Source of the DNA: CAZYPU01 sp964649665
GTDB taxonomy: Bacteria > Omnitrophota > Gorgyraeia > JABMRN01 > RBG-13-46-9
DNA: 64,000 nt
Direction: 5' to 3'
Assembly: GCA_964649665.1 (NCBI GenBank)
Contig: CAZYPU010000002.1
Span: 1 to 64,000 of the forward strand
Position numbers and translations under genes: made by a program. Below, piece after piece: positions 17,599 to 25,691 of the stretch. The notes beneath the pieces are model-generated. The model ran no database searches. It saw only the letters and a program-made list of their open reading frames with translations, and was not told the DNA's origin. Positions within the stretch are counted from its first letter, which is position 1. Every line of letters starts with the position of its first letter.

Positions 17599-18879
17599 AT
17601 GGGATATACCATAACCGAGAAGATACTGCTGGCGCACACTAAGGCGAAGGCCGTTAAGCCGGGCGATTTCATAACCGCGAAGGTGGATTTCTGCTTTGGA
17701 AACGACATAACCGCGCCGATCGCTATAGGAGAATTCGATAGGATAAAGGCGAAAAAGGTCTTTGACAAAACAAGGATCGCCCTTATTCCGGACCACTTCA
17801 CGCCCGCAAAGGACATGAAAAGCGCCAACCAGGCGAAGGTTTTGCATAGCTTTGCCAGGAAGCACGATATAGCGCATTATTATGAGGTGGGAAGGATGGG
17901 TATTGAGCACGTCCTTCTTCCGGAGAAGGGCCTCGTTTTACCGGGCAACCTTGTAGTTGGCGCGGATTCGCACACATGCACATACGGCGCGCTCGGGTGC
18001 TTTTCCACCGGGGTGGGGTCAACGGACCTTGCGTTCGCTTTTGTGACAGGGGAGTGCTGGCTCAAGGTCCCGGAGACGATAAAATTTGTTTATCACGGCA
18101 AGCCCAAGAAGTGGGTTACCGGTAAGGACCTTATCCTTTATACGATAGGCAGGATATGCACTGACGGGGCGCTCTACAAAGCGATGGAATTTTCCGGGAG
18201 CGCGATTAAAAACCTACCGATGGACGATAGGTTCACGATGTGCAACATGGCCATCGAGGCCGGCGCCAAAAACGGCATTATCGAACCGGACGAAACCACG
18301 GTAAGTTACGTAAAAAAAGCGATAAGAAAAAATAAGCCCGGGAGAAAGAGTTTCAAATTATATAAAAGCGACAAAGACGCCAGGTATGCCGAAGTTATAG
18401 AATACGATGTTTCCAAAATCGAGCCGCAGGTGAGCCTTCCGCATCTGCCGAGCAACGCCAAACCCGTGAATAAGGTGAAAAATGTACTTATTGACCAGGT
18501 AGTCATCGGCTCGTGCACTAACGGAAGGATAAGCGATCTGGAAGCGGCTGCGAAGATACTCAAAGGGAAAAAGGTGAAGCAGAGTACGAGATTGATCGTT
18601 ATACCTGCGACGCAGGCGGTTTACCTGGAGGCGGTAAAAAGAGGGTTTGCTAAAATTTTCGTCGAAGCGGGGGGTGTGTTTTCCACGCCGAGTTGCGGCC
18701 CATGCTTAGGCGGGCACCTTGGCATACTTGCCGAAGGCGAGAGGTGCGTGGCTACAACGAACAGGAATTTTGTCGGCAGGATGGGCCACCCTAAATCCGA
18801 GGTGTATCTTGCCTCGCCGGCTGTCGCGGCCGCAAGCGCCGTGCGCGGCCGGGTTGCGCATCCGAAGGAAGTCGCATGA
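17599..18879 (+). CDS. leuC: 3-isopropylmalate dehydratase large subunit
   Basis: Isomerises 2-isopropylmalate to 3-isopropylmalate in leucine synthesis, together with LeuD. The 426-residue protein belongs to the aconitase superfamily and keeps three cysteines for the [4Fe-4S] cluster: Cys306 in GSCTNGR, and Cys366 and Cys369 in SCGPCLGGH. GADSHTCTYGALG near residue 120 is also typical. The length fits the shorter, archaeal-like LeuC group. Homoaconitase is a close relative, but a diaminopimelate lysine pathway is encoded downstream, so leucine is the better guess. leuA is not in the window. Confidence 0.9.
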   Translation: MGYTITEKILLAHTKAKAVKPGDFITAKVDFCFGNDITAPIAIGEFDRIKAKKVFDKTRIALIPDHFTPAKDMKSANQAKVLHSFARKHDIAHYYEVGRMGIEHVLLPEKGLVLPGNLVVGADSHTCTYGALGCFSTGVGSTDLAFAFVTGECWLKVPETIKFVYHGKPKKWVTGKDLILYTIGRICTDGALYKAMEFSGSAIKNLPMDDRFTMCNMAIEAGAKNGIIEPDETTVSYVKKAIRKNKPGRKSFKLYKSDKDARYAEVIEYDVSKIEPQVSLPHLPSNAKPVNKVKNVLIDQVVIGSCTNGRISDLEAAAKILKGKKVKQSTRLIVIPATQAVYLEAVKRGFAKIFVEAGGVFSTPSCGPCLGGHLGILAEGERCVATTNRNFVGRMGHPKSEVYLASPAVAAASAVRGRVAHPKEVA

Positions 18880-18911
18880 AAGTAACGAGGTTGTCGAAAA
18901 AGCCCTCCAAT

Positions 18912-19025
18912 TGTCATTCTGAGCCCCGCCCTTCGCTAGCGCTCAGGATAAACTCCGCGGGGCGAAGAATCTTAACGATAAGATCCTTCGTCGGGCTGAC
19001 TTCGTCAGCCCTCCTCAGGATGACA
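18912..19025. repeat. family B palindromic repeat
   Basis: TGTCATTCTGAG at the left, CTCAGGATGACA at the right, with AAGAATCTTAACG and AGATCCTTCG blocks inside. It fills the leuC-leuD gap of an otherwise compact operon. Confidence 0.85.
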
Positions 19026-19039
19026 GGCAAAAAAAGAAC

Positions 19040-19510
19040 ATGAAATACAGAGGCAAAGTCCACAAATTCGCGAACGACATAAACACAGACGACATAATAC
19101 CGGCGAAGTATCTCCATACGCACGATCCGGCGGAACTTGCCGGACACTGCATGGAGCACGTGGATAAAAGTTTCGTGAAGAAGGTAAAAGCGGGCGACAT
19201 CATAGTCGCGGGCAAGCATTTCGGGTGCGGCTCCTCAAGGGAGCACGCGCCGATCGCTATCAAGGCATGCGGGATCTCGTGCATCGTGGCGGAAAGTTTC
19301 GCGAGGATTTTTTACCGGAATGCCATTAATATGGGGCTTCCGGTTGTTTCCTCCAAAGAGGCGGCAAATTCCATAAAGAAAGGCGACAGGGTTGAGGTTG
19401 ATACGCAAAAGGGCACGGTAAGGAACATATCGAAAAGGAAAACGTTCAAGATCGAACCGTATTCGCCCTTCATACAAAGGATCATAAAGAAAGGCAGATT
19501 GCTGGGATGA
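19040..19510 (+). CDS. leuD: 3-isopropylmalate dehydratase small subunit
   Basis: Swivelling-domain partner of LeuC. The 156-residue protein has NDINTDDIIPAKYL near residues 12-25 and the loop FGCGSSREHAP near 61-71 that closes the active site. It ends in the expected KKGRLLG tail. The start ATG lies after a family B repeat and lacks a clear ribosome-binding site. Its stop overlaps the start of leuB (ATGA), so leuD and leuB are probably translationally coupled. Confidence 0.93.
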   Translation: MKYRGKVHKFANDINTDDIIPAKYLHTHDPAELAGHCMEHVDKSFVKKVKAGDIIVAGKHFGCGSSREHAPIAIKACGISCIVAESFARIFYRNAINMGLPVVSSKEAANSIKKGDRVEVDTQKGTVRNISKRKTFKIEPYSPFIQRIIKKGRLLG

Positions 19511-20571
19511 CACCAGGCGGCAAAAAATATAAAATAGCGGTAATACCCGGTGACGGAACCGGCCCGGAAGTCGTAGCCGAAGGGCTTAAGGTTCTTGAGG
19601 CGGTATCCGGAAAGTGCGGCTTCAAGTACGAAAAGATCATGTACGATTTCGGCGGCGAAAGGTATAAGAAAACAGGCGAGGTGCTTCCGGATTCGGTCAT
19701 TGATGAATTCAAAAAGACAGACGCGATGTATCTCGGCGCCGTGGGCCACCCCGAGGTAAAACCCGGAATCCTGGAAAAAGGACTTCTTCTCAAGATAAGG
19801 TTTGCTCTCGAGCAATACATAAACTTAAGGCCCGTTAAGCTCTACCCGGGCGTATGGACGCCTGTCAGGGACAAGGGGCCGAAGGATATAGATTTTGTCG
19901 TAGTGAGGGAAAATAACGAAGGCCTTTACACGGGTGAGGGCGAGTTCATAAAAAAAGGGACAAAAGAAGAGATCGCGCTTCAGGTATCGCGCAACACCTA
20001 TAAGGGCATAGAGCGCTGCGTGAGATACGCCTTCGAATATACAAAGAAGCGTAATAAAGAGAGTAAACTTACCCTCTGCGGAAAGACAAATGTTTTGACT
20101 TACGCGTGGGATTTATGGGAAAGGGTGTTTTTCGAAACGGCCAAGAAATATTCCGGCGTAAAAACTGATTACGCGCACGTTGACGCGACATGCATGTGGA
20201 TGGTAAAAAATCCGGAGTGGTTCGACGTAATCGTAACGGATAATATGTTCGGCGATATAATTACCGATCTTGGCGCGATGATACAGGGCGGCATGGGAAT
20301 CGCCGCCGGCGGAAACTTAAATCCTGAGGGCGTCTCCATGTTCGAGCCGATAGGCGGTTCCGCGCCGAAGTATACAGGTAAGAACGTAATAAACCCGCTT
20401 GCCGCTATATGCGCGCTTTCGATGCTTCTTGAGGAAATCGGCGAGACGAAAGCGGCGAGGTGTGTGGAAAATTCGGTGATGAAAGTTACGACAAAGATGA
20501 AATCCATGGCAGCAGGCAAGATGGGCTACTCGACCAGCGAGGTAGGGGATCTGGTAGTTAAGAATTTGTAA
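19507..20571 (+). CDS. leuB: 3-isopropylmalate dehydrogenase (isocitrate/isopropylmalate family)
   Basis: Oxidatively decarboxylates 3-isopropylmalate with NAD, the third leucine step here. The 354-residue protein shows IPGDGTGPEV near residue 12, VVRENNEGLYTGEGEF near 136, a metal-binding DNMFGDIITDLG near 245, and FEPIGGSAPKYTGKN near 279. The NNEGLY motif differs from the textbook LeuB loop and is shared with several broader-specificity dehydrogenases, so isocitrate, homoisocitrate or tartrate are alternatives. The leuCD context supports LeuB. Confidence 0.87.
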   Translation: MTPGGKKYKIAVIPGDGTGPEVVAEGLKVLEAVSGKCGFKYEKIMYDFGGERYKKTGEVLPDSVIDEFKKTDAMYLGAVGHPEVKPGILEKGLLLKIRFALEQYINLRPVKLYPGVWTPVRDKGPKDIDFVVVRENNEGLYTGEGEFIKKGTKEEIALQVSRNTYKGIERCVRYAFEYTKKRNKESKLTLCGKTNVLTYAWDLWERVFFETAKKYSGVKTDYAHVDATCMWMVKNPEWFDVIVTDNMFGDIITDLGAMIQGGMGIAAGGNLNPEGVSMFEPIGGSAPKYTGKNVINPLAAICALSMLLEEIGETKAARCVENSVMKVTTKMKSMAAGKMGYSTSEVGDLVVKNL

Positions 20572-20575
20572 GATT

Positions 20576-20660
20576 GTCATTGCGAGCCCCGCGAAGCGGG
20601 GCGAAGCAATCTCTTAGTATGAGATTGCTTCGTCGGCACTTCGTGCCTCCTCGCAATGAT
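20576..20660. repeat. family A palindromic repeat
   Basis: GTCATTGCGAG at the left and CTCGCAATGA at the right, with central GAAGCAATCTC / GAGATTGCTTC arms and a GCCCCGCGAAGCGGGGC hairpin. It ends just before the asd ribosome-binding site and creates a spurious in-frame ATG at 20656. Confidence 0.88.
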
Positions 20661-20676
20661 ATATGGAGTACGTAAA

Positions 20677-21729
20677 ATGCTAAAGAAAAAAGACGAGTAT
20701 AACGTAGCAATAATGGGCGCTACCGGTGCTGTCGGCGCGCAGTTTCTGTCCCTTCTCGAGGAGAGGCATTTTCCCGTTGCAGAACTCCGTCTCCTTGCCT
20801 CTGAAAGATCTAAGGGTAAGAAGATTAAGTTTAAGGGCAAGGCCTGTCCGGTAGAGATTCTTACTCACAGATCGTTCAAGGGCGTAGACATCATCCTATC
20901 AAGCGCGGGCGCCGCAAGAAGCCTTGAGTTTTTGCCGAGCGCCGTGAAAGCGGGAGCGGTATGCGTGGATAATTCAAGCGCCTTCAGGATGCAAAAAGAG
21001 GTTCCTCTCGTTGTTCCGGAGGTAAACCCGCAAAGGACAGAGGGCCACAAAGGCATTATCGCAAACCCGAACTGCTCAACCATACAGGCAGTCGTTGCGT
21101 TGTGGCCGCTGCATAAAAAAGCGAAAATTAAAAGGATAGTTGCCTCGACCTATCAGTCGGTTTCCGGCGCCGGCCAGAAAAAGATTCTGGAGCTGGAAAA
21201 ACAGGTGGAGGCAATAGATAAAGTCGTTGATAACTGGGTAATCGGAAGCCACGGCGTGGATAAATTCCTGATAAAGGAATTTCCGTATCAGACAGCCTTT
21301 AACCTGATTCCGCAGATAGACGTATTCCTGGATAACGCTTACACCAAGGAAGAGATGAAACTTGTGAACGAAACCCGCAAAATCATGGAAGACCCAAACA
21401 TCAGGATTACCTCGACCTGCATTCGCGTGCCGGTTTTCTTTGCGCACTCGGAGAGCATAAACATAGAGACCGAGAAGAAACTCAAGCCCGATGAAGCGAG
21501 AAAAATCCTTGCAAAGGCGCCGGGCGTCGTTTTGATAGACGATCCTAAAAAGGAGAAATACCCCATGCCCCTGGACGCCGAAGGAAAAAATGAGGTTTTC
21601 GTCGGACGTATCCGCGAGGACGAATCCGTGGAAAACGGCCTTAACCTCTGGGTTGTAAGCGACAACCTCCGAAAAGGCGCGGCCCTTAACGCGATTCAGA
21701 TAGCGGAGCTGCTTATAAAGCATGCGTAA
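20677..21729 (+). CDS. asd: aspartate-semialdehyde dehydrogenase
   Basis: Reduces aspartyl phosphate to aspartate semialdehyde, the branch to lysine/diaminopimelate, threonine and methionine. The roughly 350-residue protein has IMGATGAVGAQFL at its N-terminus, DNSSAFRM near 101, the active cysteine in ANPNCSTIQ near 130, and the late RVPVFFAHSESI stretch. The ATG at 20677 has GGAG about eight bases upstream. An upstream in-frame ATG at 20656 lies inside a repeat and is rejected. It overlaps truA by eight bases. The dap genes that use its product lie 24 kb downstream. Confidence 0.94.
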   Translation: MLKKKDEYNVAIMGATGAVGAQFLSLLEERHFPVAELRLLASERSKGKKIKFKGKACPVEILTHRSFKGVDIILSSAGAARSLEFLPSAVKAGAVCVDNSSAFRMQKEVPLVVPEVNPQRTEGHKGIIANPNCSTIQAVVALWPLHKKAKIKRIVASTYQSVSGAGQKKILELEKQVEAIDKVVDNWVIGSHGVDKFLIKEFPYQTAFNLIPQIDVFLDNAYTKEEMKLVNETRKIMEDPNIRITSTCIRVPVFFAHSESINIETEKKLKPDEARKILAKAPGVVLIDDPKKEKYPMPLDAEGKNEVFVGRIREDESVENGLNLWVVSDNLRKGAALNAIQIAELLIKHA

Positions 21730-22540
21730 CATCCGCCTCACCGTCGCCTACGACGGCACTTGCTACGCCGGCTGGCAGATCCAGAAAAACGCAAAGACCA
21801 TCCAGGGCGAAATCGAAAAAGCGTTAAAAAAAATACTTAAAACAAAAGTCCGTCTGATCGGCGCCGGCCGCACCGACTCCGGAGTCCACGCCCGCGCGCA
21901 GGTTGCGAATTTTAGTATTCGTCATTGCGAGGAGGCGCGAAGCGCCAACGAAGCAATCTCCTATGAGATTGCTTCGCTCCCTTTGGTCGCTCGCAATGAC
22001 AGAAAAAAATCAGTGCACGGGCTTCAAGCAGCGTTAAACTCAAGCCTTCCATGTGATATTCGTATCATTGAGGTAAAAGAGGCGCCGCTTGAATTTCATT
22101 CGCGGTTTGACGCAAGGGGCAAGTTTTACAGGTATACGATCCTCAACAGCCCGATAAACGATCCCTTCCTCCGGGATTATTGCCATAGAGTTTCTTGTAA
22201 GTTAAATCTCCCGCTGATGCGAAAAGAGGCGGCCGTTTTACTCGGGCGGCACGACTTTAAATCCTTCCAGGCAAAGAGCGCCTCATCGCCCATAAAAGAT
22301 ACGCGAAGGACGATAAAGAAAATAACTTTTAAAAAAGAAAAAGATCTCATCCATATCAATATCGAAGCCAACGGTTTCCTGTACAACATGGTTCGTAACA
22401 TCATAGGCACCCTCATCGAGATCGGAAGGGGATACCTTCCCGAAGGCAGCATGCGAAAGATCCTCTCCTCTAAAGACCGCCGGAAAGCCGGCCCTACCGC
22501 CCCTGCCAAAGGCCTTACCCTGATAAAGGTTAAATACTAA
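21722..22540 (+). CDS. truA: tRNA pseudouridine(38-40) synthase with repeat-encoded insertion
   Basis: Converts uridines 38-40 of tRNA anticodon arms to pseudouridine. The 272-residue protein has YDGTCYAGWQ near residue 10, the catalytic GAGRTDSGVHA with Asp52, and YRYTILN and FLYNMVRN later. Residues 67-93 are encoded by an 80-base family A palindrome read in frame without a stop. Other TruA proteins have only a short loop between VHARAQVANF and HGLQAALNSSLP, so the insert should add a surface loop and may leave the enzyme active. The gene overlaps asd by eight bases. Confidence 0.9.
   Translation: MRNIRLTVAYDGTCYAGWQIQKNAKTIQGEIEKALKKILKTKVRLIGAGRTDSGVHARAQVANFSIRHCEEARSANEAISYEIASLPLVARNDRKKSVHGLQAALNSSLPCDIRIIEVKEAPLEFHSRFDARGKFYRYTILNSPINDPFLRDYCHRVSCKLNLPLMRKEAAVLLGRHDFKSFQAKSASSPIKDTRRTIKKITFKKEKDLIHINIEANGFLYNMVRNIIGTLIEIGRGYLPEGSMRKILSSKDRRKAGPTAPAKGLTLIKVKY
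21921..22000. repeat. family A palindromic repeat inside truA
   Basis: GTCATTGCGAG (21921-21931) pairs perfectly with CTCGCAATGAC (21990-22000), with GAAGCAATCTC / GAGATTGCTTC central arms. It is read through in frame by truA. Confidence 0.92.
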
Positions 22541-22573
22541 ATACAGCATATGCGCTGCATATAGGTAACGCAT

Positions 22574-22749
22574 AATATCTTGTGTAAATTCGATGGGCAT
22601 CTGAGAGCGGGAGTCCTTTCGGCGAATTTTGCATGCGACTGGCAATTTATGTGTTCAAGATTTGAAACGCTAAATTGCTACAGCCGCGCTGCAAAATTTT
22701 TCGCCTCAAGGACATCCCGCTCTCAGATGCCCTATAGATACAAGATATT
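22574..22749. repeat. family D long palindrome (176 bp)
   Basis: AATATCTTG at the left and CAAGATATT at the right pair. Arms continue through GGGCATCTGAGAGCGGGA and a GGCGAATTTTGC core that pairs with GCAAAATTTTTCGCC. The core is shared with the element at 63161-63359. No gene is seen here. The rest of the 359-base gap holds the promoter and operator of the next gene. Confidence 0.82.
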
Positions 22750-22785
22750 CTACTTTGTGACGTAGCCCTGCAGATAGGCATCGAG

Positions 22786-22814
22786 TTGACAACTATCATT
22801 TCATAGTGTATACT
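22786..22814 (+). promoter_or_regulatory. predicted promoter of the signalling island
   Basis: TTGACA (22786-22791), a 17-base spacer and TATACT (22809-22814). It is followed by palindromic GTTG/CAAC boxes and an 85-base leader. Confidence 0.7.
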
Positions 22815-22827
22815 AAAGTTGTTAACT

Positions 22828-22847
22828 GTTGACAACTAGTTTACAAC
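22828..22847. promoter_or_regulatory. candidate operator palindrome
   Basis: A 20-base near-perfect palindrome, GTTG-N2-AACTAGTT-N2-CAAC, just downstream of the -10 box. Partial copies lie at 22786-22794 (TTGACAACT), 22818-22825 (GTTGTTAA area) and 22872-22880 (GTTGTAAAC). The downstream gene encodes an HTH protein, so autorepression is a reasonable guess. Confidence 0.5.
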
Positions 22848-22899
22848 TTTAATTCATTGATATAGACGTAAGTTGTAAACTAACAGGAGAGGCGCGTTT

Positions 22900-23940
22900 A
22901 TGGATATAGAGAATTTAATACTTAGCGCGTTAAAGAAAAAAAAGCGGCTAAAAGCGTCCGAGATAATAAAATCTACGGAATTTTCGCGCGCTTATGTCAA
23001 TAAGTTTTTTCAAAAATTAAGAAATGATGGGAAAATTATTCTGCTCGGCAAAGCCAATAGGGCGCATTACATACTTGCGACCGGGGAGGGGCTGAGACAG
23101 GCCAAAAGCGGCCTATTGAAAGTTACCCGCATGCTGCGGAATAGGGGCCTTGCAGAAGACGTCGTTCTCCGTGACATAAAGGAAAAAACGGGTATTTTTT
23201 CCGGCATACCCGGGAACATTTCGGATATTCTGGGTTATGCTTTCTCTGAAATGCTCAATAACGCTATTGAGCATTCCAGGTCCAACACTATCAGAATAGT
23301 TATGCAAAAACAGAAAGAAAGTATTGTATTTCGCGTTATCGATAAAGGGGTCGGTGTCTTTAACAACATAATGCGGAAAAAAAAGTTAAAGAATGAAATG
23401 GAGGCCATTCAGGATCTTATTAAGGGCAAAGAGACAACCGCGCCGGACGTTCACACAGGCGAAGGCATCTTTTTTACCTCAAAGGCAGCCGACATGCTGG
23501 TCATACGGAGCGGGCACAAAAAACTATCTTTCAACAATTTTTTACGGGATATCTTTATTAATGACGTAAAAGATACCGCCGGGTCGAAAATATTTTTTTC
23601 GATCAATATAAATTCGAAAAAGAAGCTCGATCATATTTTTAAACAATACACGGACGAATCATTTGAATTCAGCAAAACAGAAGTAAACGTGAGGCTGTAT
23701 AAGACGGTAAATGAATATATTTCCCGTTCGCAGGCAAGGAGGATTTTAAGCGGGCTGGGTAAATTCAAAAGAGTTTTATTGGATTTCAGGGGCGTAAAAA
23801 CGGTGGGGCAGGGGTTTGCCGACGAGATATTTCGCGTATGGAAATCGCAGCACCCCGGCGTTTCCATTACCGCGCAAAATGCAAATGAGAATATAGAGTT
23901 CATGCTGCAGAGAGCCGGCGCCCCGTTTAAAAAGAAATAG
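22900..23940 (+). CDS. HTH - HATPase - DUF4325 (STAS-like) regulatory protein
   Basis: Probably a regulator joining DNA binding, a GHKL-type ATPase and a STAS-like partner domain. In the 346-residue protein, residues 1-60 form a winged-helix-like HTH (ASEIIKSTEFSRAYVNKFFQ). Residues about 70-215 have the HATPase N-box SEMLNNAIEHS (116-126), G1 DKGVGVF (148-154) and a TGEGIFF G2 box. Residues about 255-345 resemble DUF4325. There is no phosphoacceptor histidine, so it is not a classical kinase; anti-sigma-like activity is conceivable. A strong promoter with GTTG/CAAC palindromes lies upstream. A receiver-domain gene follows directly. Confidence 0.78.
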   Translation: MDIENLILSALKKKKRLKASEIIKSTEFSRAYVNKFFQKLRNDGKIILLGKANRAHYILATGEGLRQAKSGLLKVTRMLRNRGLAEDVVLRDIKEKTGIFSGIPGNISDILGYAFSEMLNNAIEHSRSNTIRIVMQKQKESIVFRVIDKGVGVFNNIMRKKKLKNEMEAIQDLIKGKETTAPDVHTGEGIFFTSKAADMLVIRSGHKKLSFNNFLRDIFINDVKDTAGSKIFFSININSKKKLDHIFKQYTDESFEFSKTEVNVRLYKTVNEYISRSQARRILSGLGKFKRVLLDFRGVKTVGQGFADEIFRVWKSQHPGVSITAQNANENIEFMLQRAGAPFKKK

Positions 23941-23965
23941 GAGGTTCCATGCAACAATACTGATT

Positions 23966-24322
23966 GTGGATGACGAAAAAGACCTGAGGGATTTGTTGAA
24001 GGCGAGGTTTGAGCTAAGCGGCTTTAAGTGCCTGACTGCCAAAGACGGCAAAGAGGCGATTAAAATTGTCAAGAAAGAGAAGCCGTCACTCATAATAATG
24101 GACCTCGTAATGCCTGAAATGGACGGCATCCAGGCCTATAAGGCCCTGAAAGCCGATGCCGAACACAAGCACATACCTATAATCGTATATACCGCCCAGC
24201 CGCCGGAGGTAGTGGTCAAAAAGGGCGAAACGGCGTTTGATGTGGTGGATTTCGTGCTGAAGCCATTTGACTCCAAAACGTTAGTTTTGGCGGTGAGGAA
24301 AATTCTAAGCAAAGAAGGGTAA
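23966..24322 (+). CDS. response-regulator receiver protein, 5' end apparently frameshifted
   Basis: Single receiver domain, phosphoacceptor Asp46 (counted from the GTG), with VYTAQ and VLKPF switch residues. The usual first strand (ILIVDDE) is only partly in the open frame. Upstream lies AGGAGG and an ATG at 23949 that hits a stop after four codons. Adding one G after that ATG would give MATILIVDDEKD, a perfect receiver start. So either one base was lost (mutation or sequencing error) or translation begins at the internal GTG with a damaged domain. It follows the HTH-HATPase gene by 25 bases. Confidence 0.75.
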   Translation: MDDEKDLRDLLKARFELSGFKCLTAKDGKEAIKIVKKEKPSLIIMDLVMPEMDGIQAYKALKADAEHKHIPIIVYTAQPPEVVVKKGETAFDVVDFVLKPFDSKTLVLAVRKILSKEG

Positions 24323-24326
24323 TATT

Positions 24327-24355
24327 TTGACAATATCACGTCTATTAGGTATACT
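24327..24355 (+). promoter_or_regulatory. predicted promoter of the PAS/kinase genes
   Basis: TTGACA (24327-24332), 17 bases and TATACT (24350-24355), 50 bases upstream of the PAS-protein start, which has an AAAAAGGGA ribosome-binding site. Confidence 0.65.
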
Positions 24356-24404
24356 TGAGGGGGCCGATAGAGGTAAACTCCTATAAAACGGAAAAAGGGA
24401 TATC

Positions 24405-25691
24405 ATGAAGGTTACCGGAAGCAAGAAGATGGAAGATGAGTTGCGCGTAAGAGGCGAAGTCATATCGTCATCCATTAACGCTGTTGCTATCGCGGATCTT
24501 AAAGGGAATCTGGCATACGCAAACGCGTCTTTTTTGAAAATGTGGGGATATGCCTCCGGAGAGGTTCTGGGAAAACCGGCCGCGAAATTCTGGCACACAG
24601 AAAAAAAGGCATTAGAGATAATCGAGGCATTGCGCAAGAAGGGGGGGTGGATCGGTGAATTGACAGCAGTAAAAAAAGACGGCGCACACTTTGATGTCCA
24701 ACTTTCCGCAAGTATGGCGAAAGACAATAGCGGTAAACCCGTCTGCATGGTGGCTTCTTTCGTAGATATCAGCGCACATAAGAAGGCAGGCGAAGAACTC
24801 CTGGCAAGCGAGGTGAAGTACAGGACGCTTCTTGAAGGGCTTCCGCAGAAGATATTTCTTAAGGACAGGAATCTAGTTTACGTATCCTGCAATCGGAACT
24901 ATGCCCGCGATTTAAAAATTAAATCAGATAAAATCTCCGGAAAGACGGATTATGACCTGTTCGCGAAAGATTTAGCTGAAAAATACCGCACAGACGATAA
25001 GAAAATTTTGGCGTCCGGAAGAAAGTTAGATATCGAGGAGAGGTACATAGAGAAAGGCCGGGAGATCTTAGTTCGCACTGTCAAAGAACCTCTTAAGGAT
25101 ACAGACGGCGCTACCATCGGGGTTTTGGGTATTTTCTGGGACGTTACCGAAGAGAAAAAGATACGGGATGAAAAAGAAAAACTTTTACACGACCTTGGCG
25201 AGCGCGTCAAAGAGCTCGATTGCCTATACGGGCTTTCTTTGATCGTAGAGAAGCCAGGAATCTCGTTAGAAAGGCTATTTCAGGAGGCGGTTAAAATAAT
25301 CCCGCCAGCATGGCAGTACCCGGATATTACGCGCGCCAGAATAGTTTTTGAGAACAAGGAAGTCAAGAGCCCTGATTTCAGAACGGCCAGGTGGAAGCAG
25401 GAAGCCGATATAATAGTGCACGGGAAAAAGGCAGGTATCATCGAGGTTATTTACGTAGAAAAAAAACTGGACGTAAACGGAGACCCATTTTTAAAAGAAA
25501 AAAGGAAACTGATAGACGCCCTTGCCGAGCGGTTTGGAAGAATCACCGAACACAAGAGAACGGAGGAAGAATTAAAAAAGAAAATGCGGGACCTGGAGAG
25601 ATTCAGTAAAATCGCGGTGGATCGGGAGCTTAAAATGAAAGAGCTTAAAGCGCGCATAAAGGAGCTCGAAGCAAAACTCAGGGAAAAATGA
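24405..25691 (+). CDS. tandem PAS-domain sensor protein without kinase domain
   Basis: Probably an input module for the adjacent kinase. The 428-residue protein has two PAS folds. The first is about residues 12-130 (AVAIADLKGNLAYANASFL, then VASFVDISAHK). The second is about 135-255 (KIFLKDRNLVYVSCN, then GIFWDVTEEKK). A region of about 265-385 (ELDCLYGLSLIVEKPGISL) resembles the poorly defined sensor segment found in many multi-PAS kinases. The last 50 residues form a charged coiled coil. No histidine-kinase or output domain is present. Its stop overlaps the kinase start (ATGA). Confidence 0.82.
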   Translation: MKVTGSKKMEDELRVRGEVISSSINAVAIADLKGNLAYANASFLKMWGYASGEVLGKPAAKFWHTEKKALEIIEALRKKGGWIGELTAVKKDGAHFDVQLSASMAKDNSGKPVCMVASFVDISAHKKAGEELLASEVKYRTLLEGLPQKIFLKDRNLVYVSCNRNYARDLKIKSDKISGKTDYDLFAKDLAEKYRTDDKKILASGRKLDIEERYIEKGREILVRTVKEPLKDTDGATIGVLGIFWDVTEEKKIRDEKEKLLHDLGERVKELDCLYGLSLIVEKPGISLERLFQEAVKIIPPAWQYPDITRARIVFENKEVKSPDFRTARWKQEADIIVHGKKAGIIEVIYVEKKLDVNGDPFLKEKRKLIDALAERFGRITEHKRTEEELKKKMRDLERFSKIAVDRELKMKELKARIKELEAKLREK

